From Bacillota bacterium (GTDB taxonomy: Bacteria > Bacillota > Clostridia > Christensenellales > CAG-138), in assembly GCA_023390655.1 (NCBI GenBank), contig JAEWCL010000001.1, positions 38,146-102,145 on the forward strand: a stretch of 64,000 nucleotides of DNA, in the 5' to 3' direction. A program made the position numbers and the translations under genes. The notes beneath the pieces were generated by a model. That model saw nothing but the letters and a program-made list of their open reading frames with translations. It had not been told where the DNA came from and searched no databases. Of the stretch, positions 25,725-33,626 are shown one piece after another (position 1 is the first letter of the stretch; the number at the start of each line of letters is the position of its first letter).

Positions 25725-27188
25725 ATGGATATGAAGACGATTAAAATTGGATGGGCGCAAACCAGTATTACGGCGGACCGGCCGCTGTTGATGATCGGGC
25801 AGATGTATCACCGTGTTTCCGAGTATGTACGGGATCCCATTACAGCCACTGCGCTGGCGTTAGACAATGGGGAAACTCAGGCGGTATTTGTATCGGTGGA
25901 TATGACGGAGTACCCGACGCATATAAAAGAATTGCTCAAGGAAAAGCTTTCTGCTATAACGGACCTGAAATTTGAGAGTATTTCGATCAGCGCTACGCAT
26001 ACGCATAACGCATCGGATTTCTGCTCCGACTTTATGCGTGAGGACAATGCGCAAGTGTTTGGCTCCGATATTTTGCCTCCTGTTCACATTGGAGATGATG
26101 TGTTGCTTGGTAGCGAGGCGCAGGACTTCCTCGTTGAACGTCTTGCAAGCGTGATTACCCGTGCCTGGCAGAACAGGCGGGAGGGTGGTATCAGCTACGC
26201 GCATGATTACGCCGTGGTTGGGTTTAACCGCAGGCCGATCTTCCATAAACCCGATGGCATGGAAACCATCATGTATGGCGACTGCTCAAGGGATGACTTT
26301 GCGGGGTTTGAAAGTGGCGCGGACTCTTCCGTGGACGTGCTGTATACATGGGATATGGACGGCCGCCTGACGGGTGTCGCGGTGGACGTCCCCTGTCCAT
26401 CACAGGTGTTTGAACTGCACCGTTTCATTACGGCAGATTATTGGGGCTTCACCAGGGCTGCCATCCGCGAATCGCTGGGCAATGTTTATGTGCTTCCACT
26501 ATGCGGTGCATCCGGAGACATCTCTCCGCTGGATTTGGTGCGCATCAGCAAATATAATAAGCAGGCATTGCTGGACTGGGGCGGCCAGACGAAGGAGGTT
26601 CTTCGCAATTTCGATATGACGCGTGAATGCGAAGGCATTGCCGCCCGCATTACCGAAGCCGTTGTGCGCGGGTATCAAGTGGCGCGCAATTATATTGATT
26701 ACACGCCCGCGTTTGCCCATGTGGTGTTGCAGATGGATCTTCCGCTTCGGCTGGTTTCAGAAGAGGAATATGCGGCGTCAGCCAAGGAAGTGGAGCGCAT
26801 CAAACGGGCGTTTTCCAAGGAACATCCCATGGAAACGGCAGACATTGTGCGCGCGTTCGAAGCACAGGGCGATGTGCTGCGGTGGCAGCTGCAACAAAAA
26901 ACAAAAGTGTTTGCTTGTGTATGCCATTTTGTGCGCATCGGCGAAGTTGGGATCATGACGAACCCGTTCGAGCTCTATCATGAGTACGCGCAGCGTATGA
27001 AAGCGCGCGTAAAAGCGCAGCAGCTGTTAGTTGTGCAGCTTTCCAATGGCCTTGGCGGATACCTGCCAACAGAGGCGGCCGTCCATGGCGGCAGCTACAG
27101 CAGTAAGCCCGCATCGACGATATGTGGCCCGGAAGGCGGCAATCTGTTGGTGGAAAAAACGGTTGAAGTGCTGGATTCTTTATTTTAG
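25725..27188 (+). CDS. Ceramidase-N-domain-like hydrolase of unknown substrate
   Basis: The 487-residue protein resembles the N-terminal domain of neutral/alkaline non-lysosomal ceramidases. The metal-site motif SATHTHNASDF (about residues 87-97) and PLCGASGDISPLDLVR (about 257-272) are present. No signal peptide is visible, so it should act in the cytoplasm, unlike true ceramidases, and it lacks their C-terminal domain. Proteins of this kind recur in bacterial sugar clusters without a known role. It follows the isomerase-like gene by 15 bases and probably works on an intermediate or glycoside of the same pathway; that is inference. Confidence 0.7.
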   Translation: MDMKTIKIGWAQTSITADRPLLMIGQMYHRVSEYVRDPITATALALDNGETQAVFVSVDMTEYPTHIKELLKEKLSAITDLKFESISISATHTHNASDFCSDFMREDNAQVFGSDILPPVHIGDDVLLGSEAQDFLVERLASVITRAWQNRREGGISYAHDYAVVGFNRRPIFHKPDGMETIMYGDCSRDDFAGFESGADSSVDVLYTWDMDGRLTGVAVDVPCPSQVFELHRFITADYWGFTRAAIRESLGNVYVLPLCGASGDISPLDLVRISKYNKQALLDWGGQTKEVLRNFDMTRECEGIAARITEAVVRGYQVARNYIDYTPAFAHVVLQMDLPLRLVSEEEYAASAKEVERIKRAFSKEHPMETADIVRAFEAQGDVLRWQLQQKTKVFACVCHFVRIGEVGIMTNPFELYHEYAQRMKARVKAQQLLVVQLSNGLGGYLPTEAAVHGGSYSSKPASTICGPEGGNLLVEKTVEVLDSLF

Positions 27189-27245
27189 ATTGGCAGGCGG
27201 GGGCGGCTGCATGAAAGATAGTGACTGAAGCGTGCAGTAAACGCA

Positions 27246-27278
27246 AAACCGCAAAAGCAGGTAATGCTCTTGCGGTTT
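27246..27278. terminator. Bidirectional terminator between convergent operons
   Basis: A 14-bp stem with one mismatch (AAACCGCAA.AGCA with TGCT.TTGCGGTTT) and a 5-base loop lies between the hydrolase gene and the convergent DeoR gene. T runs are short on both sides. Confidence 0.6.
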
Positions 27279-27421
27279 CCGCTTTCATAACAACGGCATC
27301 ATTTTATGTACGCCATTGAGGCCGTTATTTAGGCTAAAGTCCGTTTTGTAGGGGGAAGGCTGAACTGCATATCCTCCAATGCTACTTGTCGTATCACGGA
27401 AAGCTCCATAAGCACAGCTCT

Positions 27422-28195
27422 TTATGAGAATTGGATATTGACGCCCTTTTCCGCAATCTGTTGCGCCAGCGGAGAATTGGCCCCCTGGTCGGTAATCCAG
27501 GTGGTGACGCCCTGAAGGCTGCAGACCTGGGAGAAGCTTTCATATCCAAGCTTCGTACTGTCGGCCACAATCATGGTACGGGCTGCCCGCTCCATCATGA
27601 TGCGGTCAATAACACCCTCCTCTGCGTGGTAGGTGGTAAGCCCCCTATCCGGGCAGATCCCATCAACGGAGAGGATCGCCCAATCCGCCTTGAAGCTGGA
27701 GAGCTGATTCTTGGCATCCTCGCCATAGGTAAAGGAATATTGCGCGTTGATTTCCCCGCCCAGCAGGATAATGCGGAAGGTGGGCACAGATCCCAGCTCT
27801 ACGGCCACGGAGATGGAATTGGTGACGATGTTCAGATTTTTTCGCTTTTTCAGCTCCATAGCCGTGAAATAGGTGGTTGTGCCGGAATTGATCAGCAGGA
27901 TATCCCCATCATGGACCATATTCGCGGCGGCGGCGGCGATGGCCTTTTTTTTATCCATATGCTCCCGCGTGCGGCGCTGAAAATCCATGTTGTAATAATT
28001 TTTCATGGTCTGGATGGCGCCGCCTTGTGTGCGCTCCAAATAACCATCCCGCTCCAACGCGTCCAAATCGCTGCGGATGGTAACAGGGGTTGCCCCCAAT
28101 TGCTCGCTGAGTGTGGATACGCGCACCTGCCCGTCCCGGCGGAGCAGCGAAAGGATTTCCTGCCTGCGCGCATCAATTTTTAATTCTCCGGCCAT
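27422..28195 (-). CDS. DeoR-family transcriptional regulator
   Basis: The 257-residue protein has the DeoR N-terminal winged helix (RRQEILSLLRRDGQVRVSTL, then ATPVTIRSDLDALERDGYL) and the C-terminal sugar-phosphate sensor domain (ADWAILSVDGI, with an INSGTTTYFTAMEL phosphate loop). DeoR proteins respond to phosphorylated sugars. It is the last gene of the leftward rpe-SIS-deoR unit, so it is probably autoregulated, and it may recognise the promoter sequence shared with the MFS-kinase operon. Confidence 0.88.
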   Translation of the reverse strand: MAGELKIDARRQEILSLLRRDGQVRVSTLSEQLGATPVTIRSDLDALERDGYLERTQGGAIQTMKNYYNMDFQRRTREHMDKKKAIAAAAANMVHDGDILLINSGTTTYFTAMELKKRKNLNIVTNSISVAVELGSVPTFRIILLGGEINAQYSFTYGEDAKNQLSSFKADWAILSVDGICPDRGLTTYHAEEGVIDRIMMERAARTMIVADSTKLGYESFSQVCSLQGVTTWITDQGANSPLAQQIAEKGVNIQFS

Positions 28196-28242
28196 CTAGA
28201 TGCCCCCTTGTACTTGCTGCTGTCAGTATACCTTATTCAGGC

Positions 28243-28851
28243 TCACTGTTCCAGAGGCTTATGATTGAGGCGCTCGCCAACAGCGCCGCCCGGATGGATC
28301 ACCGCAAATTGTTCGTTGCGGAATCCTGTAGCCTCAATTAACGCCGCCTGCAGCGCGTCGAACAGTACGGACAATACGGTGAAGCTCGTTGTGCCCTGGC
28401 TGTTGTAAGGGTCGGTTTCCCGGGTGACAAGCATCTGCAGCACGATACCAGCGTCCTTCGCCAAAGGCGAATCCAGGTTCTCCGTGACAGAAATGACGGT
28501 GACGCCTTTTTCAGCGCAAATGCTAAGGATAGGCAGCAGCTCCGCGGTCTTCCCACCGCGGGACGCCAGCAGAATCACGTCGCCCCGTTGCAGATAGCCC
28601 ATTGCGCCATGGACAGCCTCCGCGGGAGAAATAAAGCGCGCCGGGCGCTCGATACAGCACATCAGGTGCGCAAAATGCTGGCACGCAATGCCGGAGTGGC
28701 CGCATCCGCTTGCGGCGATGCGCGGTGCTTTTGCGAGCGCGTCCACCGCGCGCAGGAACGATTCCCTGTCTAGGCCCGTAAACGCATGCGGGATGGCCTC
28801 GGCCTCAATTGTATAGGTGGAAGCGGCTGCTTTCCATACCCTCTGTTCCAT
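28243..28851 (-). CDS. SIS-domain sugar-phosphate isomerase
   Basis: The 202-residue protein has one SIS domain: SGCGHSGIACQHFAHLM, LASRGGKTAELLPIL, TSFTVLSVLFDALQAAL and a C-terminal IHPGGAVGERL. The last motif is typical of arabinose-5-phosphate isomerases (KdsD/GutQ), but the CBS domains of those enzymes are absent. It should interconvert an aldose- and a ketose-phosphate. It is 3 bases from rpe and 47 from deoR. 6-phospho-3-hexuloisomerase is an alternative, but no hexulose-phosphate synthase is near. Confidence 0.75.
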   Translation of the reverse strand: MEQRVWKAAASTYTIEAEAIPHAFTGLDRESFLRAVDALAKAPRIAASGCGHSGIACQHFAHLMCCIERPARFISPAEAVHGAMGYLQRGDVILLASRGGKTAELLPILSICAEKGVTVISVTENLDSPLAKDAGIVLQMLVTRETDPYNSQGTTSFTVLSVLFDALQAALIEATGFRNEQFAVIHPGGAVGERLNHKPLEQ

Positions 28852-28854
28852 CAG

Positions 28855-29508
28855 TTACTTTCCTCCATTCTGCAGCGATGCAATGGCTTCTTTCCGGTCA
28901 GCCTTGGTAAATACCGCACTGCCCGCAACCAGAATATCCGCGCCTGCCGCAATGATTTCCGCTGCGTTTGCGGCGTTCACGCCGCCGTCCACGCTGATCA
29001 GATAGTGTGCGCCGCGGTCCTTACGCAGCCGCGCGGCTTCGCGGATCCGGTCATATGCCTCCGGCATAAACTTTTGCCCGCCAAATCCGGGATGGATGCT
29101 CATAACCAGCAAAATATCCGCCCGCTCCAGCAGCGGCTTTACGCGCTCAAGCGGCGTATCGGGGCAAAGTGATAATCCGAAGCCAACCTTTTCTTTCAGG
29201 CAAATTTCATATACCTGTAAGGGATCGGATTGGGACTCCGCGTGTACCGTAATTGCATCCGCGCCGGCATCAATAAACGCCTGCGCATAATGGGCGGGCT
29301 GCTCGATCATCAGGTGTACGTCAAAATACAGTTGGCTTTCCGGCCGGATGCCGGCGACGATATTTGGCCCAAAAGAAAGGTTCGGCACAAAATGCCCGTC
29401 CATCACATCGATATGGAGGTATTCCGCACCTGCATGTTCAATAGAACGGATTTCTTCGCTTAGCCTGCCGGCATTCGCGGCCAATAGGGATGGCGCAATA
29501 ATCGGCAT
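28855..29508 (-). CDS. rpe: Ribulose-phosphate 3-epimerase family
   Basis: The 217-residue TIM-barrel protein has APSLLAANAGRLSEEI, YLHIDVMDGHFVPNLSFGP with the metal-binding His and Asp residues, VHAESQSDP, and SIHPGFGGQKFMPEAYDRI. This is close to Rpe, which interconverts ribulose- and xylulose-5-phosphate. Because it sits in a sugar regulon, it could instead be a specialised epimerase such as the one for allulose-6-phosphate. It is the first gene of the leftward unit driven by the promoter at 29540-29568. Confidence 0.88.
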   Translation of the reverse strand: MPIIAPSLLAANAGRLSEEIRSIEHAGAEYLHIDVMDGHFVPNLSFGPNIVAGIRPESQLYFDVHLMIEQPAHYAQAFIDAGADAITVHAESQSDPLQVYEICLKEKVGFGLSLCPDTPLERVKPLLERADILLVMSIHPGFGGQKFMPEAYDRIREAARLRKDRGAHYLISVDGGVNAANAAEIIAAGADILVAGSAVFTKADRKEAIASLQNGGK

Positions 29509-29539
29509 ATTGTTTATCTCCTGTTCTTGTCATGACAAC

Positions 29540-29568
29540 AGTATAATTACTATCCAAAAAGAAATCAA
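29540..29568 (-). promoter_or_regulatory. Promoter of the rpe-SIS-deoR unit (shared type)
   Basis: On the minus strand TTGATT (29563-29568), a 17-base spacer and TATACT (29540-29545). The -10 region, spacer and upstream A/T-rich part nearly match the promoter at 19101-19129, which is stronger conservation than a sigma factor would need. A common regulator is inferred. Confidence 0.65.
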
Positions 29569-29592
29569 TAAATAAATTAATAGAAGATATTA

Positions 29593-29627
29593 TTGACGTA
29601 ATCGGCAAATATGTTTTACACTAGTGT
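29593..29627 (+). promoter_or_regulatory. Promoter with overlapping palindrome for the TIM-like gene
   Basis: TTGACG (29593-29598), an 18-base spacer and TACACT (29617-29622). A perfect 10-bp palindrome ACACTAGTGT (29618-29627) covers the -10 box, a good position for a repressor. Confidence 0.5.
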
Positions 29628-29653
29628 TGACTAAAATATGCGGGGGAGGCATT

Positions 29654-30364
29654 ATGAAAAAGCCATTCTCTTTAAAGCCACCATTCTTTGAAATTGGACC
29701 CAAATCCTATTTATATGGCGATGATGTGCTGGCACTGGCACTGTCTGCCGATGCAGTTTCAAAAAAATATGATGTAGATATTATCTTTACCACCCCGGTG
29801 GTGGATATCCGGCGGGTAGCGGCAGCAACGGAGCGCATTTTCGTCTTCGCGCCGCACATGGATGCGCTCAAGCCGGGCCGTGGCCTGGCGGATACGCTGC
29901 CGGAATCTTTGGTTGCCGCGGGCGCACAGGGCGTCATGCTGAATCATTGCGAAAGGCCCGTCTCCCTTGCGGTGCTGAATGAAACCATCCGCAGGGCGGA
30001 TGAGGTGGGGCTTGCCACGATCGTCTGCACGGATTCCATCCGGGAAGCATCGGCTGCGGCTTGTCTCGGGCCCAATATCATCGTGGCAGAACCCACGGAG
30101 TTGATCGGCACCGGCGAAGCCAGCGATATGGATTACGTGCGGGCTTCCATTGAGGCTGTAAAATCCATCAATAGAGAAGTCTATGTCCTGCAGGGTGCGG
30201 GTATCAGCAACGGCGAGGATGTATATCGGGTCATCCATGCCGGAGCGGAGGCGACCGGCTCATCAAGCGGCATCATAAAGGCGCCGGACCGCGCCGCCAT
30301 GATCGACGAGATGATAGCTGCTGTGCGGCGGGCCTGGGATGACCGGCTGGCTGGACGCAAATAA
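29654..30364 (+). CDS. Archaeal-type triosephosphate-isomerase homologue
   Basis: The 236-residue protein resembles the short archaeal form of triosephosphate isomerase. MLNHCERPVSLAVLNETI matches the archaeal LLNHSE region, AEPTELIGTGEASD holds the catalytic Glu, and VLQGAGISNGED and ATGSSSGIIKA match the phosphate-binding loops. The ATG at 29654 follows GGGGGAGG. Such a paralogue in a sugar cluster may act on a tetrulose- or triose-phosphate instead of being the glycolytic enzyme; erythritol and threitol pathways use similar isomerases. The substrate is inferred only. Confidence 0.72.
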   Translation: MKKPFSLKPPFFEIGPKSYLYGDDVLALALSADAVSKKYDVDIIFTTPVVDIRRVAAATERIFVFAPHMDALKPGRGLADTLPESLVAAGAQGVMLNHCERPVSLAVLNETIRRADEVGLATIVCTDSIREASAAACLGPNIIVAEPTELIGTGEASDMDYVRASIEAVKSINREVYVLQGAGISNGEDVYRVIHAGAEATGSSSGIIKAPDRAAMIDEMIAAVRRAWDDRLAGRK

Positions 30365-30407
30365 ATGGTTTTATGGTATCCCCTATAAAACGTACAGGAG
30401 GAGATTT

Positions 30408-31028
30408 ATGGAATTCAAGGTTTACCAAAAGGAATTGGAGTTGCAATCCCGGGGCTGGATCCCCACCTTCCATGATGTGACAAAGGAAGTCATCGAGATT
30501 GTGGAGGCGTCCGGCGTCAAGAACGGCACCTGCACCATAGCCTCGCACCATACCACCTGTTCCGTGATGGTACAGGAATGCTCCCATGACCTGGACTCGT
30601 TCGATCTGGAGTACCTGCAGCACGACCTGCTGGATATTATGCGCAAGATGATTCCCGACTTTGCCGAGGAGCATCAATACCGCCATCCCGGACCCATTCA
30701 TGCCCAATTTGGCCGCTATGTCGGGGAACCCGGCGACTATACCAGCATGAATACGGATGGACATCTGCGCAGCGTATTCTTTGGCCGCAGCGAGGCCATG
30801 ACCATCAAGGACGGTGTTTTGGACGGGGGCGAATTTGCCCATGTATATTTCATCGACTGGGATCATGTCAGGGCCCGTCACCGTCAGCTCAACATCACCG
30901 TCATGGGAACGACGGAGGATGTGGGCGACCGGAAGTGGAACAATGGCGAGGACATCAACACCCTGCGCAAGTATACCCCGGCGGAAAAGGCGGAAATGCC
31001 TGAATTCACCCTCCAGCAAAAACGCTGA
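30408..31028 (+). CDS. YjbQ / UPF0047 family protein
   Basis: The 206-residue protein carries the UPF0047 (YjbQ) fold with SHHTTCSVMVQECSHD, which matches the family HTTxxxxxNE region, and GRSEAMTIKDGVLDGGEFAHVYFIDWD. Some members have weak thiamine-phosphate synthase activity, but the physiological role is unsettled. This copy has about 60 more residues than typical short YjbQ proteins, mainly an insertion around PGPIHAQFGRYVGEPGDY and a charged C-terminus. It lies 43 bases after the TIM-like gene behind AGGAGGAG. Confidence 0.75.
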   Translation: MEFKVYQKELELQSRGWIPTFHDVTKEVIEIVEASGVKNGTCTIASHHTTCSVMVQECSHDLDSFDLEYLQHDLLDIMRKMIPDFAEEHQYRHPGPIHAQFGRYVGEPGDYTSMNTDGHLRSVFFGRSEAMTIKDGVLDGGEFAHVYFIDWDHVRARHRQLNITVMGTTEDVGDRKWNNGEDINTLRKYTPAEKAEMPEFTLQQKR

Positions 31029-31039
31029 GCATTGCTAAG

Positions 31040-31070
31040 AAAAAAGGAACGGATATGCCGTTCCTTTTTT
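31040..31070. terminator. Bidirectional terminator
   Basis: AAAAAAGGAACGG, a 5-base loop ATATG, then CCGTTCCTTTTTT: a perfect stem with A and T tracts that can stop transcription in both directions. It lies between the YjbQ gene and the convergent deacetylase gene. Confidence 0.85.
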
Positions 31071-31201
31071 AGTAAATCAAATGTCGATGGGAGGCGCGCA
31101 AGTACCGCAAACGGCTAAGGGAAATAGATGTAAGCGCTGTGCTATAATGGGCATAACATGGTGTGCTGGCCCCGTAGTCAATACTGGTTTCCTCCGCTTT
31201 C

Positions 31202-32065
31202 CTAAGACAATTTTGAAAACTGAAAGCCCTGCTTTTTTGCTTCATTGATAAATGCGCCTAAAATTTCCGCATTGTCTTTTGAAACGGCATGCAAAAGATA
31301 AACCGCGCCGTTATGCAGGCCGCCTACTACCTTTGCGTATGCCGGCTCGGCGCCCATCTGTTTTTTTGTATTCCAATCCACATACGCAAAACTCCAAAAA
31401 ACGGACTGATATCCAAGGCTTTGCGTCAGGGCGAGCGTACGTTCCGAGAATTCTCCCATCGGAGGCCGGAACAGCGTCATAGTGTAACCGAAATTCTCCT
31501 TGATATAGTCATGCAGGGACGTAATCTCGACGCATGCTTTTGCAATGGGCAGCGTTGGCATGGAAGGGTGGGTATAGCTGTGATTTCCGATAATATGCCC
31601 TTCATCAATCATGCGCTGAACGAGATCGGGGTTTCGTTTTGCATAGTCGTAAGTGACAAAAAATACAGCCGGTACGTCTTTTTCCTTTAACACATCCAAT
31701 ATCTTTGGCGTATATCCGTTTTCGTAGCCTTCATCAAACGTCAGATAGATGTCATTTGTATTGTCCTCTATAAATATAGCGCCATACTTTCCGTATTTAT
31801 TTTGAAATTCAACCGCGGATATCGGGCGTTTGTCGCCATCCACCTGCTTCCCTTGCCCCCAGCCCTGCTTGGTGTTGTCCAATGCCTCCAATCCCGTGGC
31901 AAGCGCATGGATGGATGCCGCAATCCCCTTGATCGCATCCGCGGTCAGCACCGAGCGCTCGGTAATCGTCTCAGCTTCCGTTTTGCCATTGGCAGTGTCT
32001 TGGCTGCCGGGCACCCAAATGGTCAGCAGGCAAAGGACTAAAAATAGCGCAATAAATTTCTTCAT
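31202..32065 (-). CDS. Polysaccharide deacetylase, PdaA-like
   Basis: The 287-residue protein has an N-terminal signal or anchor (KKFIALFLVLCLLTIWV) and a NodB-type deacetylase domain: YLTFDEGYENGYTPKILDVL with the catalytic Asp, GNHSYTHPSMPTL with the two metal-binding His residues, and RPPMGEFSERTL. The pattern is near that of PdaA-like enzymes, which modify N-acetylmuramic acid in peptidoglycan of spore cortex. The ATG at 32065 is chosen since GAGGTG lies upstream and the signal peptide begins there; the frame is open farther upstream without a good ribosome binding site. Confidence 0.85.
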   Translation of the reverse strand: MKKFIALFLVLCLLTIWVPGSQDTANGKTEAETITERSVLTADAIKGIAASIHALATGLEALDNTKQGWGQGKQVDGDKRPISAVEFQNKYGKYGAIFIEDNTNDIYLTFDEGYENGYTPKILDVLKEKDVPAVFFVTYDYAKRNPDLVQRMIDEGHIIGNHSYTHPSMPTLPIAKACVEITSLHDYIKENFGYTMTLFRPPMGEFSERTLALTQSLGYQSVFWSFAYVDWNTKKQMGAEPAYAKVVGGLHNGAVYLLHAVSKDNAEILGAFINEAKKQGFQFSKLS

Positions 32066-32137
32066 GTTACACCTCGCCTTTAGTATGTATCGGGAGGTGT
32101 CGATTATTTGTGTGAAAAAATGGATATTTATAACAGT

Positions 32138-32188
32138 AAAAAAACAAAATAGTAGGCCCGACCTCTCCGGTTGACGGAGAGGTTGGGC
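32138..32188 (-). terminator. Terminator of the rnf operon
   Basis: On the minus strand a 14-bp stem with one G-T pair (32156-32169 with 32175-32188) is followed by a T-rich tail. It lies 26 bases after the rnfB stop codon. Confidence 0.8.
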
Positions 32189-32213
32189 GGACATGAAGAT
32201 AGATATAGCTGCG

Positions 32214-33026
32214 CTATACGGATTGCGTTTTGTTGATACCCGTGTTCCAGATGATCTGGCGCGGACATCTTTTTGCGCATTCCATACAGCCCACGCATTT
32301 TTCATAATCGAATACCGGTAGGTCGTTGACCATGGTGATCGCATCGTATTTGCAGCTTTTTGCGCAAATGCTGCAGCCGATGCAGCCCACCTTGCAGTTG
32401 TCGCTGACCGCTTTTCCTTTTAGCACGTTGGAACAGTCGATGCGCACCACGCTGTGCTTTGGAAGCAGGCGGATGATGTGGCGCGGGCATTCGGCCACGC
32501 ATTTTCCGCAGGTGATGCAGCAGCTGTGATCAATGGTGGAAAGCCCGTTGATGATGGTGATGGCGTCTGTCGGGCAGACCCTTGCGCAGTTTCCAAAGCC
32601 AAGGCAGCTCATGGGGCAGCTTTTTGTACCATCCGCAACGGCCATGGCGGCGGCGCAGTCCGAAAGGCCCTCATAATGAAATTTCAGCTGCGTGTTGTCA
32701 AGTGTGCCGCGGCACTGCACATGCGCGATGAGCGGTTCGATTTTGTCCGCATCCGCGCCCATAAGCTCTGCAATCTTCGTTGCGTTGTCCGCCGTGTTGA
32801 CGGTACACGCGTTGACGGCGGCACCTTCCGTTACAATGGCGGAAGCGAGCCCATCGCACCCGGGGAACCCGCATGCGCCGCAGTTTGCGCCGGGCAGGAG
32901 CTGCCGTACGGCGTCGATGCGTTCATCCTTTTCTACGGAAAAGAATTTTCCGGCAACTCCCAGCGCCGCGCCCAGAAGCAGCCCAAGCAGGGCGACGGCC
33001 CCTGCGCTGATCCAAATAATCGTCAT
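32214..33026 (-). CDS. rnfB: Rnf complex subunit B (ferredoxin-type)
   Basis: RnfB passes electrons from ferredoxin into the Rnf ferredoxin:NAD+ oxidoreductase, which pumps Na+ or H+. The 270-residue protein has one N-terminal membrane segment, the NCGACGFPGC cluster motif (about 48-57) and four further cysteine groups: CLGFGNCARVCP, CITCGKCVAECP, GCIGCSICAKSC and CVGCMECAKRCP. This is a normal clostridial RnfB. It is the last gene of the leftward rnfCDGEAB operon. Confidence 0.96.
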   Translation of the reverse strand: MTIIWISAGAVALLGLLLGAALGVAGKFFSVEKDERIDAVRQLLPGANCGACGFPGCDGLASAIVTEGAAVNACTVNTADNATKIAELMGADADKIEPLIAHVQCRGTLDNTQLKFHYEGLSDCAAAMAVADGTKSCPMSCLGFGNCARVCPTDAITIINGLSTIDHSCCITCGKCVAECPRHIIRLLPKHSVVRIDCSNVLKGKAVSDNCKVGCIGCSICAKSCKYDAITMVNDLPVFDYEKCVGCMECAKRCPRQIIWNTGINKTQSV

Positions 33027-33038
33027 AGAATCCCTCCC

Positions 33039-33626
33039 TTAACGGCCCAAGCCGGAAAACCCCATAAACGCGATTGCCATCAGACCGGCCGCCATCAGGG
33101 TGATGGGGAAGCCGCGCAGGGCTTTGGGGATTTCTGCGTTTTCGAGCTTTTCGCGGATGCCCGCCATCAGAATGATGGCGATGGTAAAGCCGACGCCGCC
33201 GAATATACCGTTGACGACGCTTTCGAGCAGCGTGTAGTTTTGTTCAATATTGAGGATGGCAACGCCCAAGACCGCGCAGTTGGTGGTGATGAGCGGCAAG
33301 TATACGCCAAGCGACTTGTAGAGCGTCTCGTTTGTTTTCTGGAGCACCATCTCCACAAACTGCACGAGCGCCGCGATAGTCAGAATAAAGGCGATGGTCT
33401 GCATAAAGCCGATGCCGAGCGGCTCCAACGCCCATTTCTGAATCATCCATGTAAACAGGGAGGCCATGCCCATGACGAATGTGACGGCCATACCCATGCC
33501 GCTTGCCGATTTGACGTTCTGGGAGACGCCCAAAAACGGGCAGATGCCCAAAAACCGCACCAATACAAAGTTATTGACCAGTGCCGCAGTGATCGCTATG
33601 AGGGCAAGCCTTACAAGCCATGTCAT
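33039..33626 (-). CDS. rnfA: Rnf complex subunit A
   Basis: The 195-residue integral membrane subunit has six hydrophobic segments, VNNFVLVRFLGICPFLGVS with the conserved Cys near the N-terminus, and NCAVLGVAILN. RnfA and RnfE form the paired membrane core that carries an iron-sulfur centre. Its start lies inside the last 56 bases of rnfE, behind GGGAGG. Confidence 0.96.
   Translation of the reverse strand: MTWLVRLALIAITAALVNNFVLVRFLGICPFLGVSQNVKSASGMGMAVTFVMGMASLFTWMIQKWALEPLGIGFMQTIAFILTIAALVQFVEMVLQKTNETLYKSLGVYLPLITTNCAVLGVAILNIEQNYTLLESVVNGIFGGVGFTIAIILMAGIREKLENAEIPKALRGFPITLMAAGLMAIAFMGFSGLGR

Noticed and set aside
31138..31150. Orphan TATAAT between the YjbQ and deacetylase genes
   Set aside because: No convincing -35 box and no gene follows on that strand.
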